From Mangrovibacterium diazotrophicum (GTDB lineage: Bacteria; Bacteroidota; Bacteroidia; Bacteroidales; Prolixibacteraceae), in contig NZ_RAPN01000001.1 in NCBI RefSeq assembly GCF_003610535.1, forward strand, positions 2,467,320 to 2,531,319: a stretch of 64,000 bases of DNA, read 5' to 3'. This document shows, piece after piece, positions 35,433 to 45,638 of this stretch. Below the pieces are notes generated by a model. It searched no databases. It had not been told where the DNA came from and was given only the letters and a program-made list of their open reading frames with translations. A program made the translations under genes and the position numbers. The stretch's first letter is position 1. Every line of letters starts with the position of its first letter.

Positions 35433-36983
35433 TTAGTATCCCGGATTCTGCGGGAGTAAGTTCTCGTTGATATCGATATCGGCTTGCGGAACCGGCCACA
35501 GCCAGCCTTTTGAAGCGTTAAATGTTCTTACATCAATTCGAATTTGCGAGAACACCCATTTTGTCGGATCTGTTGGATCAGACAACTTCGATTTGTCATA
35601 TCCGTACACGTCGTGAACTAACGACTCGTCTTTCCAACGCAGCATATCGCCATATCGTGTTCCTTCCATACAGAATTCGACTCTTCTTTCATGACGTACG
35701 ATTTCTCGAAGTTCGTCCTGGCTTAGTCCGGTGCCTTCAACAGATTCAACAGAAGGCATACCAACTCTCGCACGCACGTCATCAATCAAATCGTAAATCT
35801 CCTGATCGGTACTTCCTGATTCTATCAACGCTTCGGCACGCATCAGGCAGACATCTGCATAACGCATGAGAATCGTGTTCAGCGTACTAATGTTTACATC
35901 AGTGACTCCATATTCGGCATATTTACGCGGTTTAGCACCACAAGGATATTCCGCATAGCTGGCCGGAATAAACGTTGCATCACCATACATTGTGCCAGGC
36001 AATACCACTGTGGCATCCAAGCGCGGGTCCCTATTGGTGTAAGGATCCTGATCGTCATAACCAGACGCAGCGTCTGTGATTGGCAATCCATTGGTCATGT
36101 AATAAGAGTTAATCATATCAGCCGTAATGTTCGATGTTTGCCAGGTACCCAGAACAAACGGCTCAGCAGGCCATGGTTGAGTCTGTGATGTGGTATATTG
36201 AATGTCGAAAATAACTTCTTCATTATTTTCGTTGGCTTCTTCGAACAGCCCAACATAGTCCGGATAAAAATCATAAACACCAAGGTCAATAACTTGCTTG
36301 GCAGCACTTGCTGCTTCGCTCCAGTCTTCATTGAAGAGTAAGATTTTAGCTTTATAGGCCAATGCGGCTCCTTTCGTAGCACGCCCAACTTCTGAAACGG
36401 TGGTCGGAAGAGCGGCGATGGCATCATCAAAATCGGCAATGATCTGATTGTAGACATCACTTTTAGGATCACGCGACACATAGGCGTCTTCCAGTGTTTG
36501 TACCGTAGTAATCAAAGGAACATCTCCGAAATAAGTAATCAAATCAGAATAAGCGTAAGCTCTCAAAAATTTCGCCTCACCCATCATCTGCGACCTGACC
36601 TCATCACTCACCGGAGCTGTCTCTAAATTCTGCATAAATTCATTTGCTCTGGAAATAATCGAATAGTCCAATGTCCATTTGGCATAGGGTGCCCAACTTG
36701 TTGAGGTTGTACTCCAAGAACCAACTTCATTTGAACCTTGCCACGCGGCCTGGCAATACCCATTGTCGGCCATAAATTCGAATTGGTAAAAATGGGCCGG
36801 AGTTGCATTGGGTTGAATTGCATTGTATACCCCGACCAATGCCATCATTGTCTGTGTTTCATCCTGAAAGAACGTTGAAGGAGATAAGGCGTCCTTCGGA
36901 GTCTTATCCAGAAGATCTTCGGAACAACCGAATAAAACGGCTGAAACAATAAATATGGTGATGATTCTATTTAGAATTTTCAT
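35433..36983 (-). CDS. SusD/RagB-family lipoprotein (module 2)
   Basis: A 516-aa SusD homologue with lipobox LFGC (C20). SusD marks include SEDLLDKTPKDALSP at the mature N-terminus, GEAKFLRAYAYSDLITYFGDVPLI near 133-156, LMRYADVCLMRAEALIESG near 385 and the end QADIDINENLLPQNPGY. It follows the disrupted SusC gene by 12 bp and is itself intact. With its transporter broken it would be without a partner unless the frameshifts are sequencing errors. Confidence 0.93.
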   Translation of the reverse strand: MKILNRIITIFIVSAVLFGCSEDLLDKTPKDALSPSTFFQDETQTMMALVGVYNAIQPNATPAHFYQFEFMADNGYCQAAWQGSNEVGSWSTTSTSWAPYAKWTLDYSIISRANEFMQNLETAPVSDEVRSQMMGEAKFLRAYAYSDLITYFGDVPLITTVQTLEDAYVSRDPKSDVYNQIIADFDDAIAALPTTVSEVGRATKGAALAYKAKILLFNEDWSEAASAAKQVIDLGVYDFYPDYVGLFEEANENNEEVIFDIQYTTSQTQPWPAEPFVLGTWQTSNITADMINSYYMTNGLPITDAASGYDDQDPYTNRDPRLDATVVLPGTMYGDATFIPASYAEYPCGAKPRKYAEYGVTDVNISTLNTILMRYADVCLMRAEALIESGSTDQEIYDLIDDVRARVGMPSVESVEGTGLSQDELREIVRHERRVEFCMEGTRYGDMLRWKDESLVHDVYGYDKSKLSDPTDPTKWVFSQIRIDVRTFNASKGWLWPVPQADIDINENLLPQNPGY

Positions 36984-36995
36984 AATCCTGATCTT

Positions 36996-39900
36996 TTAAA
37001 AGTTAACATTTAAACCCACAGTCATTACCTGAACTTGAGGGAAAGCCTCTGCCCTGGTTTGACTAGTATTTTGTTCCGGATCAAAACCTTTAAAATTGGT
37101 AATGGTAAACGCATTCTGAATATTTCCATAAACGCGTACAGAGCTCAAACCAACTTTAGAAACCAATCTCGAATTAAAAGTATAACCCAACTCAATGTTC
37201 TTCAGGCGAAGATAAGAGGCATCCTCCATGTAGAAAGATGAATGGATATTGGTGCGGGTTTCATCCAAAATCAGACGAGGTAAGGTGTTTGATGGGTTTT
37301 CAGGAGTCCAGCGATTTTTCCACCACGAGCCCATGTTAGCAACACCACTGAACGGCGATGCAATTTCATAGTAAAGATATCCTTCAATGCCGGCAACTCC
37401 CTGGAAGAACGCGCTAAAGTCAAATCGTTTCCATTCCAGACTCAAGTTCAACGAATAAGTCAGATCCGGATATTGCTTTCCAATTACGGTTCTGTCGTTA
37501 TTCGCATCTACAACACCATCGCCATTGAGATCCTTGAATTTAATATCTCCGGGTTGTGCCGTGTAGTTGGTCACCGAGGTCACTCCTTCTTTTAAGGTAT
37601 AAGTACTTCCGTCGTAGTTAAAATCGTCAACCTGGTATATTCCATCCATCTTGTAGCCATAGAACGAGTTAATGGCATAACCGACAATTTTGGCTTTTGG
37701 CGATTTAATGTCTTCCGGCGACATTTTGGTAATTTTATTGACAATGTGCGACGCGTTAAATGTGGCGCGGAACTTCATATCGTTCGAGAATGTTTTCCGG
37801 TAAGTAAAGGAAGCTTCAACCCCTTTGTTCTGAACTTCACCATTATTCACGTAAGGCTGATTCTTTTGCATTGTTAAAGGAATTCCCTGTGGCCACAACA
37901 AATCTTTGGTCTTCTTGTCGAAGTAATCGGCGGTCATTTCAAAACCATTAGCCAAGGTCAAATCAACACCGAAGTTCAATTGTTGCGATGTTTCCCATGT
38001 GAGCTCTTTATTCGTCAGGTCTTTTACAGCTACTCCCGAGTACAAGTCACCACCGAAGGAGTAGTTAATACCTGAGGCGAGAATATCGCTCGCGGTATAC
38101 ATGCGACCAGTGCCGATATTTTCGTTCCCTAGTTGTCCCCATGAAGCCCTAAGTTTTAGTGAATTTAACCAGCGAAGACTCGACATAAAATTTTCCTTCG
38201 AAATAATCCAGCCTGCTGACAATGAGGGGAATGTTCCCCATTGATTTCCTTTCGCAAATCGCGATGATGCATCTCGGCGAACGTTCGCTTCAAACAGATA
38301 CTTCTCGTCATAAACATAGTTGATACGCCCAAAATAAGAGCGCAAACCTAAGTCATAATTTCCGCCATCATTTTCCATAGTTGCAGCGTCTCCAAGGTTT
38401 AAGACGCGTTGTGTGTTATTAACGAAATTACGACGATAGCCACTCTGCCAGTCATAGGTAAACTCTTCTCCTGGTAACCAGCCAATAAATTGAGGCTGTG
38501 CTTTCCGAAAGTATTATTGTATTTCAACAAAGTCGTCAACATGGTCTGCACATCTGTTGCATCAGTAACTTTCAAATCGGATGCTTCCGTTTTATAACTT
38601 CCGTCCTTGTTGGCTAAAACGACATTTGCATTGAAAGCATTTGTATTCGACGTTACAACATTATAGCCATAAGTTACTTGCGCGCTTAACCCTTTAGCGA
38701 TCGTATATTCAGCTTCTAACTGACCATTAAAATTATACCGCTGTTTTTTGATGTACTTCCCGCTTTGATCTCGGCATAGGGATTTAACTCTCCATTTACA
38801 CTCATATATTCTCCGTCTGCATTCTGCAACGGATATATCGGAGCCAGCGTAGCATACCAGGTTGCATTCCACACGCTGGTTGGTTCACCTTTAACGCCAA
38901 GGTTACCAGCCAACTTAGTCGACAACCTTAATTTCTTATTATTTAAGAAATAAGCATCCACATTTGAACGAAAATCCGTCTTCTTGTAATTGGTCGCAAC
39001 CATGATACCATCCTGATCTAATTGGCCAAGCATAAAGGCATATTTCACGTTTTCGCTACCACCGGTCATGCTCAAACGATGATTCTGCGTATTTGCCTGA
39101 CCATAATAAACATCAAAGTAATCTATATCCGGGTACATGGGATCATTGTGTGCCTCAAACTTAGCAAGGTCATCAAGCGAATAGGTTTGAACACGTCCTG
39201 CATTCTCCGAAGCTTCTCTGTGAAGAGTTACGTATTCAACAGAATTCAAGGTATGTGGCAAACGTGTTGCCTTCTGAACACCGTAATAGCCGGTATAGCT
39301 AACCTGCATCTTACCGGAATCTCCCCGTTTGGTGGTAATCAAAATAACACCATTGGCTGCCCTGTTCCCGTAAATAGAAGATGATGCAGCATCTTTCAAC
39401 ACAGAGATTGATTTAATATCATTCGGGTTTACATCAGACATCGAACCGGGGAAACCATCAATAATGATCAACGGGGAATTGTTACCCCACGTTCCAACCC
39501 CGCGGATATCGATAACAGCACTATCGTCACCCGGCTTTCCTGAATTTTGTAAAGCGTATACACCGGAAACTGTTCCTTGCAAAGCCAAACTGGCATTCGT
39601 TAATGGTCGGCTTTCCAAGTCATCCATCTGCACGTTACCAACCGCTCCGGTCAGATTGGCTTTTTTCTGAGTTCCGTAACCAACAGCCACAACTTCCTCC
39701 AGGCCAATGGTTTCTTCTTCCAAAGTCACAGAAATTGTACTTTTGCCTGCTATCGGAACTTCAATCACTTTCATCCCCACAAAGGAGAAAATAAGTACGG
39801 CACTGCCGTCGACGCCTTTCAGCGTATAATTACCATCGAAGTCGGTAATTGTTCCATTCTGGGTTCCTTTAATCATAACAGTTACCCCCGGAAGTGCCTG

Positions 39901-40329
39901 TCCGTCCGAGTCTGTAACCTTTCCGGAAACAGAGATTGCTTGTTGGGTGCTTGTAAAACTGGTCTCTTCCCCAGTCTTTTTCAGAACAATGTACCGGTCA
40001 ATCATTTTATACTCAAGCCCGGTTCCAACCAATAGGTTACTCATCAACTCGTCGATATTACCATTCTCAACATCGATTGATTTTGCCTGTAGGTTTAGCA
40101 CATCTGCATTATTATAGTAGAAATAATAGTCAGACTGATCTTCGATCTGCTTTAGTGCATCAACTAAAAGTCCATTGGTGATTTTTAGGTTTAGTTTCGA
40201 ATTCTGAGAGTAACTACTAGCACTGACAGATAGCGTTAGAAGAAATACAAAAAAGGTCGTTAGCTTCATAATACGCATAATCTTTTTAGGCAACCAAGGG
40301 TCGCCGTAAAACATACGGTGATTTTTCAT
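36996..40329 (-). pseudogene. SusC-type transporter interrupted by two frameshifts (module 2)
   Basis: The reading moves through three frames: residues 1 to about 520 (40329 to about 38761), a middle part (about 38760 to 38467) and the barrel C-terminus (about 38466 to 36996). The first part holds a signal region, STN domain, CarboxypepD-like domain, TonB box EEVVAVGYGTQKK and plug; the last ends in TVGLNVNF. Both breaks look like loss of one base in a short homopolymer: G-run at 38759-38761 (reading EIKAGKYIKK is restored by one extra G) and A-run at about 38466-38467 (QEKEFTYDW restored by one extra A). Full length would be about 1110 aa. Either a decaying gene or an assembly error. Confidence 0.88.
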
Positions 40330-40342
40330 AAATTTGGAATGA

Positions 40343-40415
40343 TTTAAAAATGAAACACTTTTGTTTTATTGACAGGCGGTAAGATGTTCGCAGCATTTTA
40401 TCGCCTTTGTTTTGT
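40343..40415 (+). ncRNA. Candidate cis-antisense small RNA opposite the second susC leader
   Basis: As in module 1, a perfect plus-strand -7 element (TAAATTTG, 40329-40336) overlaps the susC start codon and a plus-oriented terminator hairpin (40374-40415) follows. The predicted RNA is about 70 nt. No -33 element is recognised. Prediction only. Confidence 0.25.
40374..40415 (+). terminator. Plus-strand terminator in the second FecR-SusC gap
   Basis: A 13-bp stem (40374-40386 with 40394-40406, two G-U pairs) and a 7-nt loop, followed by TTGTTTTGTT on the plus strand. Confidence 0.45.
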
Positions 40416-40425
40416 TACATAGGCT

Positions 40426-41418
40426 CTATTTTTTAGCGATTTTAATAATGTCCTTTTGACTTGGTTTGGATAGATACTCCGTTCGAATCGGAGCTAAAAA
40501 TTCAAAGACCTGGATAATCTGTTGAACCGGTTTGTTCCTCAAAACAGTTCCGGTGATTTTATATTCAACCAAAGCAGGGTCTTCAATGATTACGTCAACA
40601 TTATACCAACGTTCAAGTTTCTTTGCAATATCCCCTAGCGGCTCGTCTCTGAATTCCAAAGTGCCGTCTTTCCAATCGGTGTAGTATTTCGTGTCAACCT
40701 TTTTGATTGCTAATTTGTCCGCAGTTGAGTCCAACTCGGCCATTTCTCCTGGTTTTATCGTTGTAATTTCTTCCCCCCCGGGCCAATTCAAGCGAACACT
40801 CCCTTCTTCCAACACAACTGCCACCTTTCCATCATCGTCATACGAGCTTACGTTAAATGAGGTTCCAAGTACTTCTACCTCCAGCCGTTGAGTCTTCACT
40901 TTGAACGGAACATCTTTATTTTTAGCAACTTTAAAAAAGCCTTCGCCTTCTAAAATTACTTCTCGCTCACGTTGATTAAACTGACTGGGATATTTGAGCT
41001 TACTTCCTGAATCCAGCCAAACTTCCGTTCCGTCAAACAGGAATAGATGCCCCATTTGTCCGTACATCACTTCTACTTCGGCGTATTGTTGTGCAGGCAT
41101 TGGCTTAATTTGATTTTTGAGAAGATAGCCAACCAAAAGACTTACCAGCACAATGGCTGCATATTTGAACGTTGAAAAAGTAATTCGACGAATTTTGGTG
41201 GTTTGGATCCGGCCCTGGATGGATTGCCAGCTTTTGTTCTGGTTGGGAGCTGAAATTTCAGAAAGGGCGTCGAGTCCGCCTTTGATCTTTAGCGAAGAAT
41301 CCCAGTCTTCCGGGTATTCTCCCCGGTACTTTTCGAACAAGGCTTGCTCTTGTGCCGTCAACTCCCGTTGGTGTTTAGCGGCAAAAAGTTCCCAATATGT
41401 CGGTTTGTTTTCTTCCAT
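40426..41418 (-). CDS. FecR-type anti-sigma factor (module 2)
   Basis: A 330-aa protein with the same build as the module 1 factor: cytoplasmic N-terminal region, one transmembrane helix near 83-100 (YAAIVLVSLLVGYLL), FecR domain (LFDGTEVWLDSGSKLKYPSQF, GEGFFKVAKN) and DUF4974-like end (KLERWYNVDVIIEDP). It sits between the second sigma gene and the disrupted SusC gene and should couple the SusC STN domain to the sigma factor. Confidence 0.92.
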   Translation of the reverse strand: MEENKPTYWELFAAKHQRELTAQEQALFEKYRGEYPEDWDSSLKIKGGLDALSEISAPNQNKSWQSIQGRIQTTKIRRITFSTFKYAAIVLVSLLVGYLLKNQIKPMPAQQYAEVEVMYGQMGHLFLFDGTEVWLDSGSKLKYPSQFNQREREVILEGEGFFKVAKNKDVPFKVKTQRLEVEVLGTSFNVSSYDDDGKVAVVLEEGSVRLNWPGGEEITTIKPGEMAELDSTADKLAIKKVDTKYYTDWKDGTLEFRDEPLGDIAKKLERWYNVDVIIEDPALVEYKITGTVLRNKPVQQIIQVFEFLAPIRTEYLSKPSQKDIIKIAKK

Positions 41419-41493
41419 TAGTCCGTGGTTCTATTGCTATGACGAAAACAATGGAAAAACAGGGTGACAGCAAATTGATTTTTTTTCGACTTT

Positions 41494-42057
41494 TTATTCG
41501 GCTTTGAAATAAACCGACAAAAACAAGGTGAAACGGCGATCGCCAATCTCCTCTTTCAGAAACTGATAAGCTCGTCCCATTTGCGTTTTAACGGTATTTA
41601 CTGAGATGCTTAATTTTTCCGCAACTTCACGGTAAGTCATCGAATCGAGAGCTGCCATTTCGAGAATCTGACGCCTTTGTTCGGGCAACTTTCCAATGGC
41701 GCGGTACAAAATGGCGTAAAACTCTTGCCGGTCAATTTCTTCTTCCGTCGGGATCTCCGGAATCTTTTCGTCGACCGCCACCAACTTGTTTTTATTTGCC
41801 CGCACATAGTCGATTACCTGGTTGCGAACCATGAAGTACAGGTAGGCCTTTACTGACTGGTGAATCTGAATTGTTTTGCGCTGCTCCCACAGTCGCATGA
41901 AACAGTTCGAAACCAGTTCTTCCGAAACCGGCAACTGGTGCAGTGATTTATCCGCAAAATGACAAAGCGCAAAAAAATACCGATCATGCAAAGTTCGGAG
42001 AGCACCGACATTTCCGGCGCGGATGCTTTCCCAAATTTGCTGATCGGTTTGTTGCAT
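41494..42057 (-). CDS. ECF RNA polymerase sigma factor (module 2)
   Basis: A 187-aa ECF sigma factor: region 2 at about 20-90 (SEELVSNCFMRLWEQRKTI, FMVRNQVIDYVRANK) and region 4 at about 115-175 (LPEQRRQILEMAALDSMTYREVAEKLSISVNTVKTQMGRA). It shares only family-level similarity with the module 1 factor, so the two modules probably answer to different promoters. A -7-like TACTTTTG lies 20 bp upstream. Confidence 0.92.
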   Translation of the reverse strand: MQQTDQQIWESIRAGNVGALRTLHDRYFFALCHFADKSLHQLPVSEELVSNCFMRLWEQRKTIQIHQSVKAYLYFMVRNQVIDYVRANKNKLVAVDEKIPEIPTEEEIDRQEFYAILYRAIGKLPEQRRQILEMAALDSMTYREVAEKLSISVNTVKTQMGRAYQFLKEEIGDRRFTLFLSVYFKAE

Positions 42058-42076
42058 AGTTATCGCTTGGCTCGCT

Positions 42077-42084
42077 CAAAAGTA
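42077..42084 (-). promoter_or_regulatory. -7 promoter element of the second sigma gene
   Basis: TACTTTTG on the minus strand, 20 bp before the start, matches the Bacteroidota -7 consensus. No clear -33 TTTG is present. Confidence 0.4.
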
Positions 42085-42137
42085 GAAAATACTTTTTTAA
42101 TAAAAATGAGCATCTCCAGTTGTTGCTAACTAAAATA

Positions 42138-44738
42138 CTATTCTACCAGCACTTCATCAACAAACATCCACGAATTGGTGCCTTTGAACAGATAACCTTC
42201 CGGGATTGCGCCGAAAGTTTCGACCTCCAGTTTTAAATAGCGCGCTGATGTGCCCAGCCCGTCAATCTCAACTGCGTACAAATAAGGTTCGCCACGCTTG
42301 GAGATTTCCTTCACCCGGAAATCCTTGAGCAAACGATAGCTTTTGCCGTCTTCCGAAGCAAAAACTTTGACACCGCGCGGCAGGAAGATTCCGCTGTTGG
42401 CATCGCTCAAGCAACTTAAATCAACCGAGCTCACTTTTTGCACCGCATTTAAATCGATGACAAAGGTGACCATCGAATCGAGGTAGCCCATCCAGTTCGG
42501 ATTTTTAAACGAGGTGGTTCCCAGTTTTCCGTCGGTTAACGATGCCAGGCCCTGGGCTGCATACTGCTCGTGCGGTTGGCTTTCGCCCACTACCGGTTTA
42601 TTCAGGGCTTTGTTGATCGGTACAAAAATCTGCCCTTCAGCCAAGGTCTCTTTATTCTTCTTAACCAGCGCTTTCACCACCGTCGGCTTAGTCACGGTAA
42701 AAGGCGCGCTGTATTTATTTTCGCGCTTGCTGCCGGCGAAACTGTAGTACAAACTCGTTTCCTCGATGTTAGTCCGGATCGATACCAAAGCGCTGTTGTC
42801 ATCCTGAATAGCGTAACTCAAACCAGGTTCCTGGCTCACATTTACCTCGTCGAACCAGGCGGTTCCTGCGCTTACCAGATCAAGGTTCAGAATCGCGTTT
42901 GTACTGGTGGTATCCGATTTGAACAGGAAGGAATACTGCGCCCATTCCCGCGTTAGTTCGAAACTTTGCTCCTGCTTGCAAGCCGGAATGCTCAAGCGGA
43001 AAGTCGCTGTCTCCCCTGCTTTCTGCTTGGCCCACACCGAAACCTGGTAAGTGTTTCCTTTTTGTAAAATGATAGGCAGAAAGCGCACCATTTTCCCGGT
43101 GCTGTCCTGCGGCGTTATTAACCGCAGGCTGAATAGCCCTTCTTTCTGCGTGCGGGCATCAACAAAGACCGTTGCTGCCGGATCAGTTTTTCCGTAGAAA
43201 GACTCTCCAAGGCTTTGCCCTGTTGCCAAGCCCGGTGCAACCGCCTGCTCAAAACCCGGGTTATAAATCAGGTTACCGGCACGCTTCACTTCTGAAGCTT
43301 TATCCTCAGCATCCAAGCGATAAACACGCGTACTCATGGCATCGATGAAGTCAGTCAGCACACCGCCTTTTACTAGCACCGAACGATTCTCAAACCATAA
43401 ATCGGCTTTGGAATAACCGGTCGTATTCAATTTGAAGTTGACCTGCAAAGGCTCGTTCGAGTGATTGACCGCCACTATCAGCTTTTCATTTTTGTAGCTG
43501 AAACACTTCGCTTCAACTTTGGGGTAATTAGTTTCCACCGTCACCGGAATTGAATCCGACAGCAGGAACGGCGTCATCTCCGAAACCTCTACTGCCATAT
43601 CGCGGCAAACGTTCCACATCGACACCGACTGTGGTGTTGTTTTCTCCACCGTGCGCATGAAATATTGAATTCCGCGTGCACCGTGCAGCAATCCCAGATA
43701 AGTCATCACCCGAAGCTCCTTGGCCGAGGGCTCGCGCGGCCACATTTCGGAGCCGCCAAAAGCCTGCGGCACCAGCCAAAGCGATTTTTCGAAGCGGAAT
43801 TGGCGGCCGATTTCATCCACATAGTCCGACACACCGGTTACCGAACGCGGAACCGGGTAAGGATCGGTCATGGCAATATCCATGGAATGGCGGAACTGAC
43901 CCACTTTCGACGGCATCATAAACACAATCGACACCGGGTGATACGGATCCAGCTCGCGGATAAACTGGTAGGCTTTCTCCATCAGTTCGGAAGGGCGCCC
44001 CTGCCCATCGGGCTCGTCGTTGATGTACCACGACAACAATGCCGGGTGATCGCGAAAGGCCAGCACTTCGCTTTTCAATAGTTCAAATTTCTCGTCTTCC
44101 GTTCTGTCCAGGCCTTTCGAGCCGTTGTGCCCCGAGCCAACTAGCGAGTTCACGCCGTACTGCACCTTCATGCCCAACTGCGCGCACCGATCCATGTAGG
44201 CTTTGCGCTCGGCATAGGTATCGGGCAGGTTTCCCTGGTACGGGCCAATCATATTGAAGCCATTCACCACTTCCTGTTCGGGCAGATCGGCTACCTTGCC
44301 CGAATAGAAACCATAGGGTAGAAACGGAAGTCCGTCGGCAATCAATCCACCTGTTTCGCGGTCAATCTTCACCTCGTTCGCCTTTGGTTCCAGGCGGGTA
44401 ATCAAAACCGTATCCGTTTGAAGCGGTTGTCCGTTTGCTGTCAATTCAACTTTTAAAACACTTTCACCCAACTGGAATCCCGACATCGGAACTTTCAGCC
44501 TTGCGCGGGCATTTCGGATCAACTGCTTTTCAATAAAAACCTGCTCGCCGGAGCTCATGCGCACATGCAAACCGCCGGATCGTAAATCGGGAAGATCGAA
44601 AACAACGGTTGCCGAATCTTCGGTGGTGTAATAATTGTATTTGCTGAAAACGGAAATGGAGGCATCAACCTCCTGGCTTCGAGCCTGCTGAAAAAAGCAC
44701 ACAGCCAAAGCCCACAAAAGGAATAGTCTTTTGCTCAT
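42138..44738 (-). CDS. Multidomain secreted glycoside hydrolase, family not assigned
   Basis: An 866-aa protein with a Sec signal peptide (cut near ARS-Q). After a beta-sandwich (about 25-130) comes a clan GH-A-like TIM barrel (about 145-430) with SWYINDEPDGQ near 240, whose N-D-E resembles an acid/base site, and GIQYFMRTVEK near 360. A CBM4/9-like domain (about 490-620, YNPGFEQAV), a chitobiase-type C-terminal repeat and a discoidin (F5/8-type) domain (about 715-866, FKNPNWMGYLDS) follow. The architecture points to exo-acting hydrolysis of a complex glycan, but I cannot name the GH family. Same strand and next to the second SusCD module. Confidence 0.75.
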   Translation of the reverse strand: MSKRLFLLWALAVCFFQQARSQEVDASISVFSKYNYYTTEDSATVVFDLPDLRSGGLHVRMSSGEQVFIEKQLIRNARARLKVPMSGFQLGESVLKVELTANGQPLQTDTVLITRLEPKANEVKIDRETGGLIADGLPFLPYGFYSGKVADLPEQEVVNGFNMIGPYQGNLPDTYAERKAYMDRCAQLGMKVQYGVNSLVGSGHNGSKGLDRTEDEKFELLKSEVLAFRDHPALLSWYINDEPDGQGRPSELMEKAYQFIRELDPYHPVSIVFMMPSKVGQFRHSMDIAMTDPYPVPRSVTGVSDYVDEIGRQFRFEKSLWLVPQAFGGSEMWPREPSAKELRVMTYLGLLHGARGIQYFMRTVEKTTPQSVSMWNVCRDMAVEVSEMTPFLLSDSIPVTVETNYPKVEAKCFSYKNEKLIVAVNHSNEPLQVNFKLNTTGYSKADLWFENRSVLVKGGVLTDFIDAMSTRVYRLDAEDKASEVKRAGNLIYNPGFEQAVAPGLATGQSLGESFYGKTDPAATVFVDARTQKEGLFSLRLITPQDSTGKMVRFLPIILQKGNTYQVSVWAKQKAGETATFRLSIPACKQEQSFELTREWAQYSFLFKSDTTSTNAILNLDLVSAGTAWFDEVNVSQEPGLSYAIQDDNSALVSIRTNIEETSLYYSFAGSKRENKYSAPFTVTKPTVVKALVKKNKETLAEGQIFVPINKALNKPVVGESQPHEQYAAQGLASLTDGKLGTTSFKNPNWMGYLDSMVTFVIDLNAVQKVSSVDLSCLSDANSGIFLPRGVKVFASEDGKSYRLLKDFRVKEISKRGEPYLYAVEIDGLGTSARYLKLEVETFGAIPEGYLFKGTNSWMFVDEVLVE

Positions 44739-45054
44739 GAATTAATCGAATTTAATAATGGTATAGGTTGCCGTGAAGATAGGAATATCCAACGGCTATC
44801 CGGTAGCAAGAGTCAAAAATTCCGACAGAAAGATCCGAAATAACACCGGGCTTAGATTTTCTGAACCGCCACTGCTATGAACCACTTCTGAAGTACCCCC
44901 TCGCATCATTTCTAAACCATAGAATTAAGAAATTCGCCGACAGCCGAACCTCAACTTACTTCATCGATGTTTTGTAAAATATAATTGATAAATTAGGTGG
45001 CTAAACCGCGAAAGTTAGTAGCGGGAGATATGTACCTGGTACATATACACAGAC
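44739..45054. other. Intergenic region before the cassette-like island
   Basis: No gene is seen. The first part is the leader of the glycoside hydrolase gene. The end (about 45001-45061) is the first palindromic site of the accessory island, described separately. Confidence 0.5.
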
Positions 45055-45063
45055 GTTATGCCC
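45001..45063. repeat. Site A: palindromic half-site of the cassette-like island
   Basis: Contains CCGC/GCGG arms, a 19-nt near-perfect palindrome (45028-45046, ATATGTACC and its complement around one T) and ends in GTTATGCCC (45055-45063). That end is exactly complementary to GGGCATAAC at 45488-45496 behind the next gene, the relation expected between the two ends of an integron-type cassette. Confidence 0.5.
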
Positions 45064-45169
45064 AATTTAACAGAGAAAAAATGTCGCATATTTAGCAAAC
45101 TTGATTAGTGGAAATAGTAGTATCACAAGAAGACAACTAACGATAAACGGAATTACTTAACCTAAAAAA

Positions 45170-45505
45170 ATGAATTATTTAAGCGCATTAATTGTATGCA
45201 AAGTAAGCGGGACACCGATTAAGATAAGTGAGTTACGCCACATACAGAAAAATGGGAAAGAACTTGAGCCTTTTTTGCGAGCAATTGTGGAGCTGAATAA
45301 AGGTGGAGTAAAATACGATAGAAAAAAACTGTCAGATTACTATTTGAATGGCGGTAATGTAGAGAATATCTCTCATGGACTTGTAATTGCTAGAAAGGTT
45401 GGGCAGTTTTTATCATTATCGGAGGCAATTGACACAGATAAGAAAGGATTAGATTTTATAGAATATTTTGAAAATAAATTAAAAACAGGGCATAACAAAT
45501 TGTAA
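45170..45505 (+). CDS. Truncated flotillin-like (FloA/YqfA-type) protein
   Basis: A 111-aa protein that matches the middle of FloA flotillin-like proteins: GTPIKISELRHIQ, then DYYLNGGNVENISHGLVIARK, where FloA has HYLAGGNV...VVDALIAA, and the AIDTDKKGLDFIEYF stretch resembling FloA's AAAIDLAGRDVLEAV. The N-terminal membrane hairpin and the long C-terminal coiled-coil part of FloA (about 330 aa) are missing. It would be soluble and might interfere with or bind membrane microdomain proteins (inference). The gene is AT-rich and enclosed by sites A and B; its last codons form part of site B. Confidence 0.65.
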   Translation: MNYLSALIVCKVSGTPIKISELRHIQKNGKELEPFLRAIVELNKGGVKYDRKKLSDYYLNGGNVENISHGLVIARKVGQFLSLSEAIDTDKKGLDFIEYFENKLKTGHNKL

Positions 45506-45622
45506 TATGGCAGGCGGGGGGTTTAGCGGTCTGACTTGTCAGACCTTGCGCCCACCTTCCTGCGGGTCTGACAAGATTTCTCCTCGAAATCCCGCCCGAC
45601 CACATACAAGTGACCGTTGTGT
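45488..45622. repeat. Site B: attC-like palindromic spacer
   Basis: A 135-bp imperfect palindrome: GGGCATAAC...ATATGGC...GGCGGG at the left pairs with CCCGCC...CACAT...CCGTTGTGT at the right. Inside is a GGTCTGAC-TT-GTCAGACC hairpin (45539-45556). The right part matches site C (AAATCC, GCCC, GAC, ACAT, CGTT in the same order). Confidence 0.6.
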
Positions 45623-45638
45623 GTGATTTTAAGAAAAA

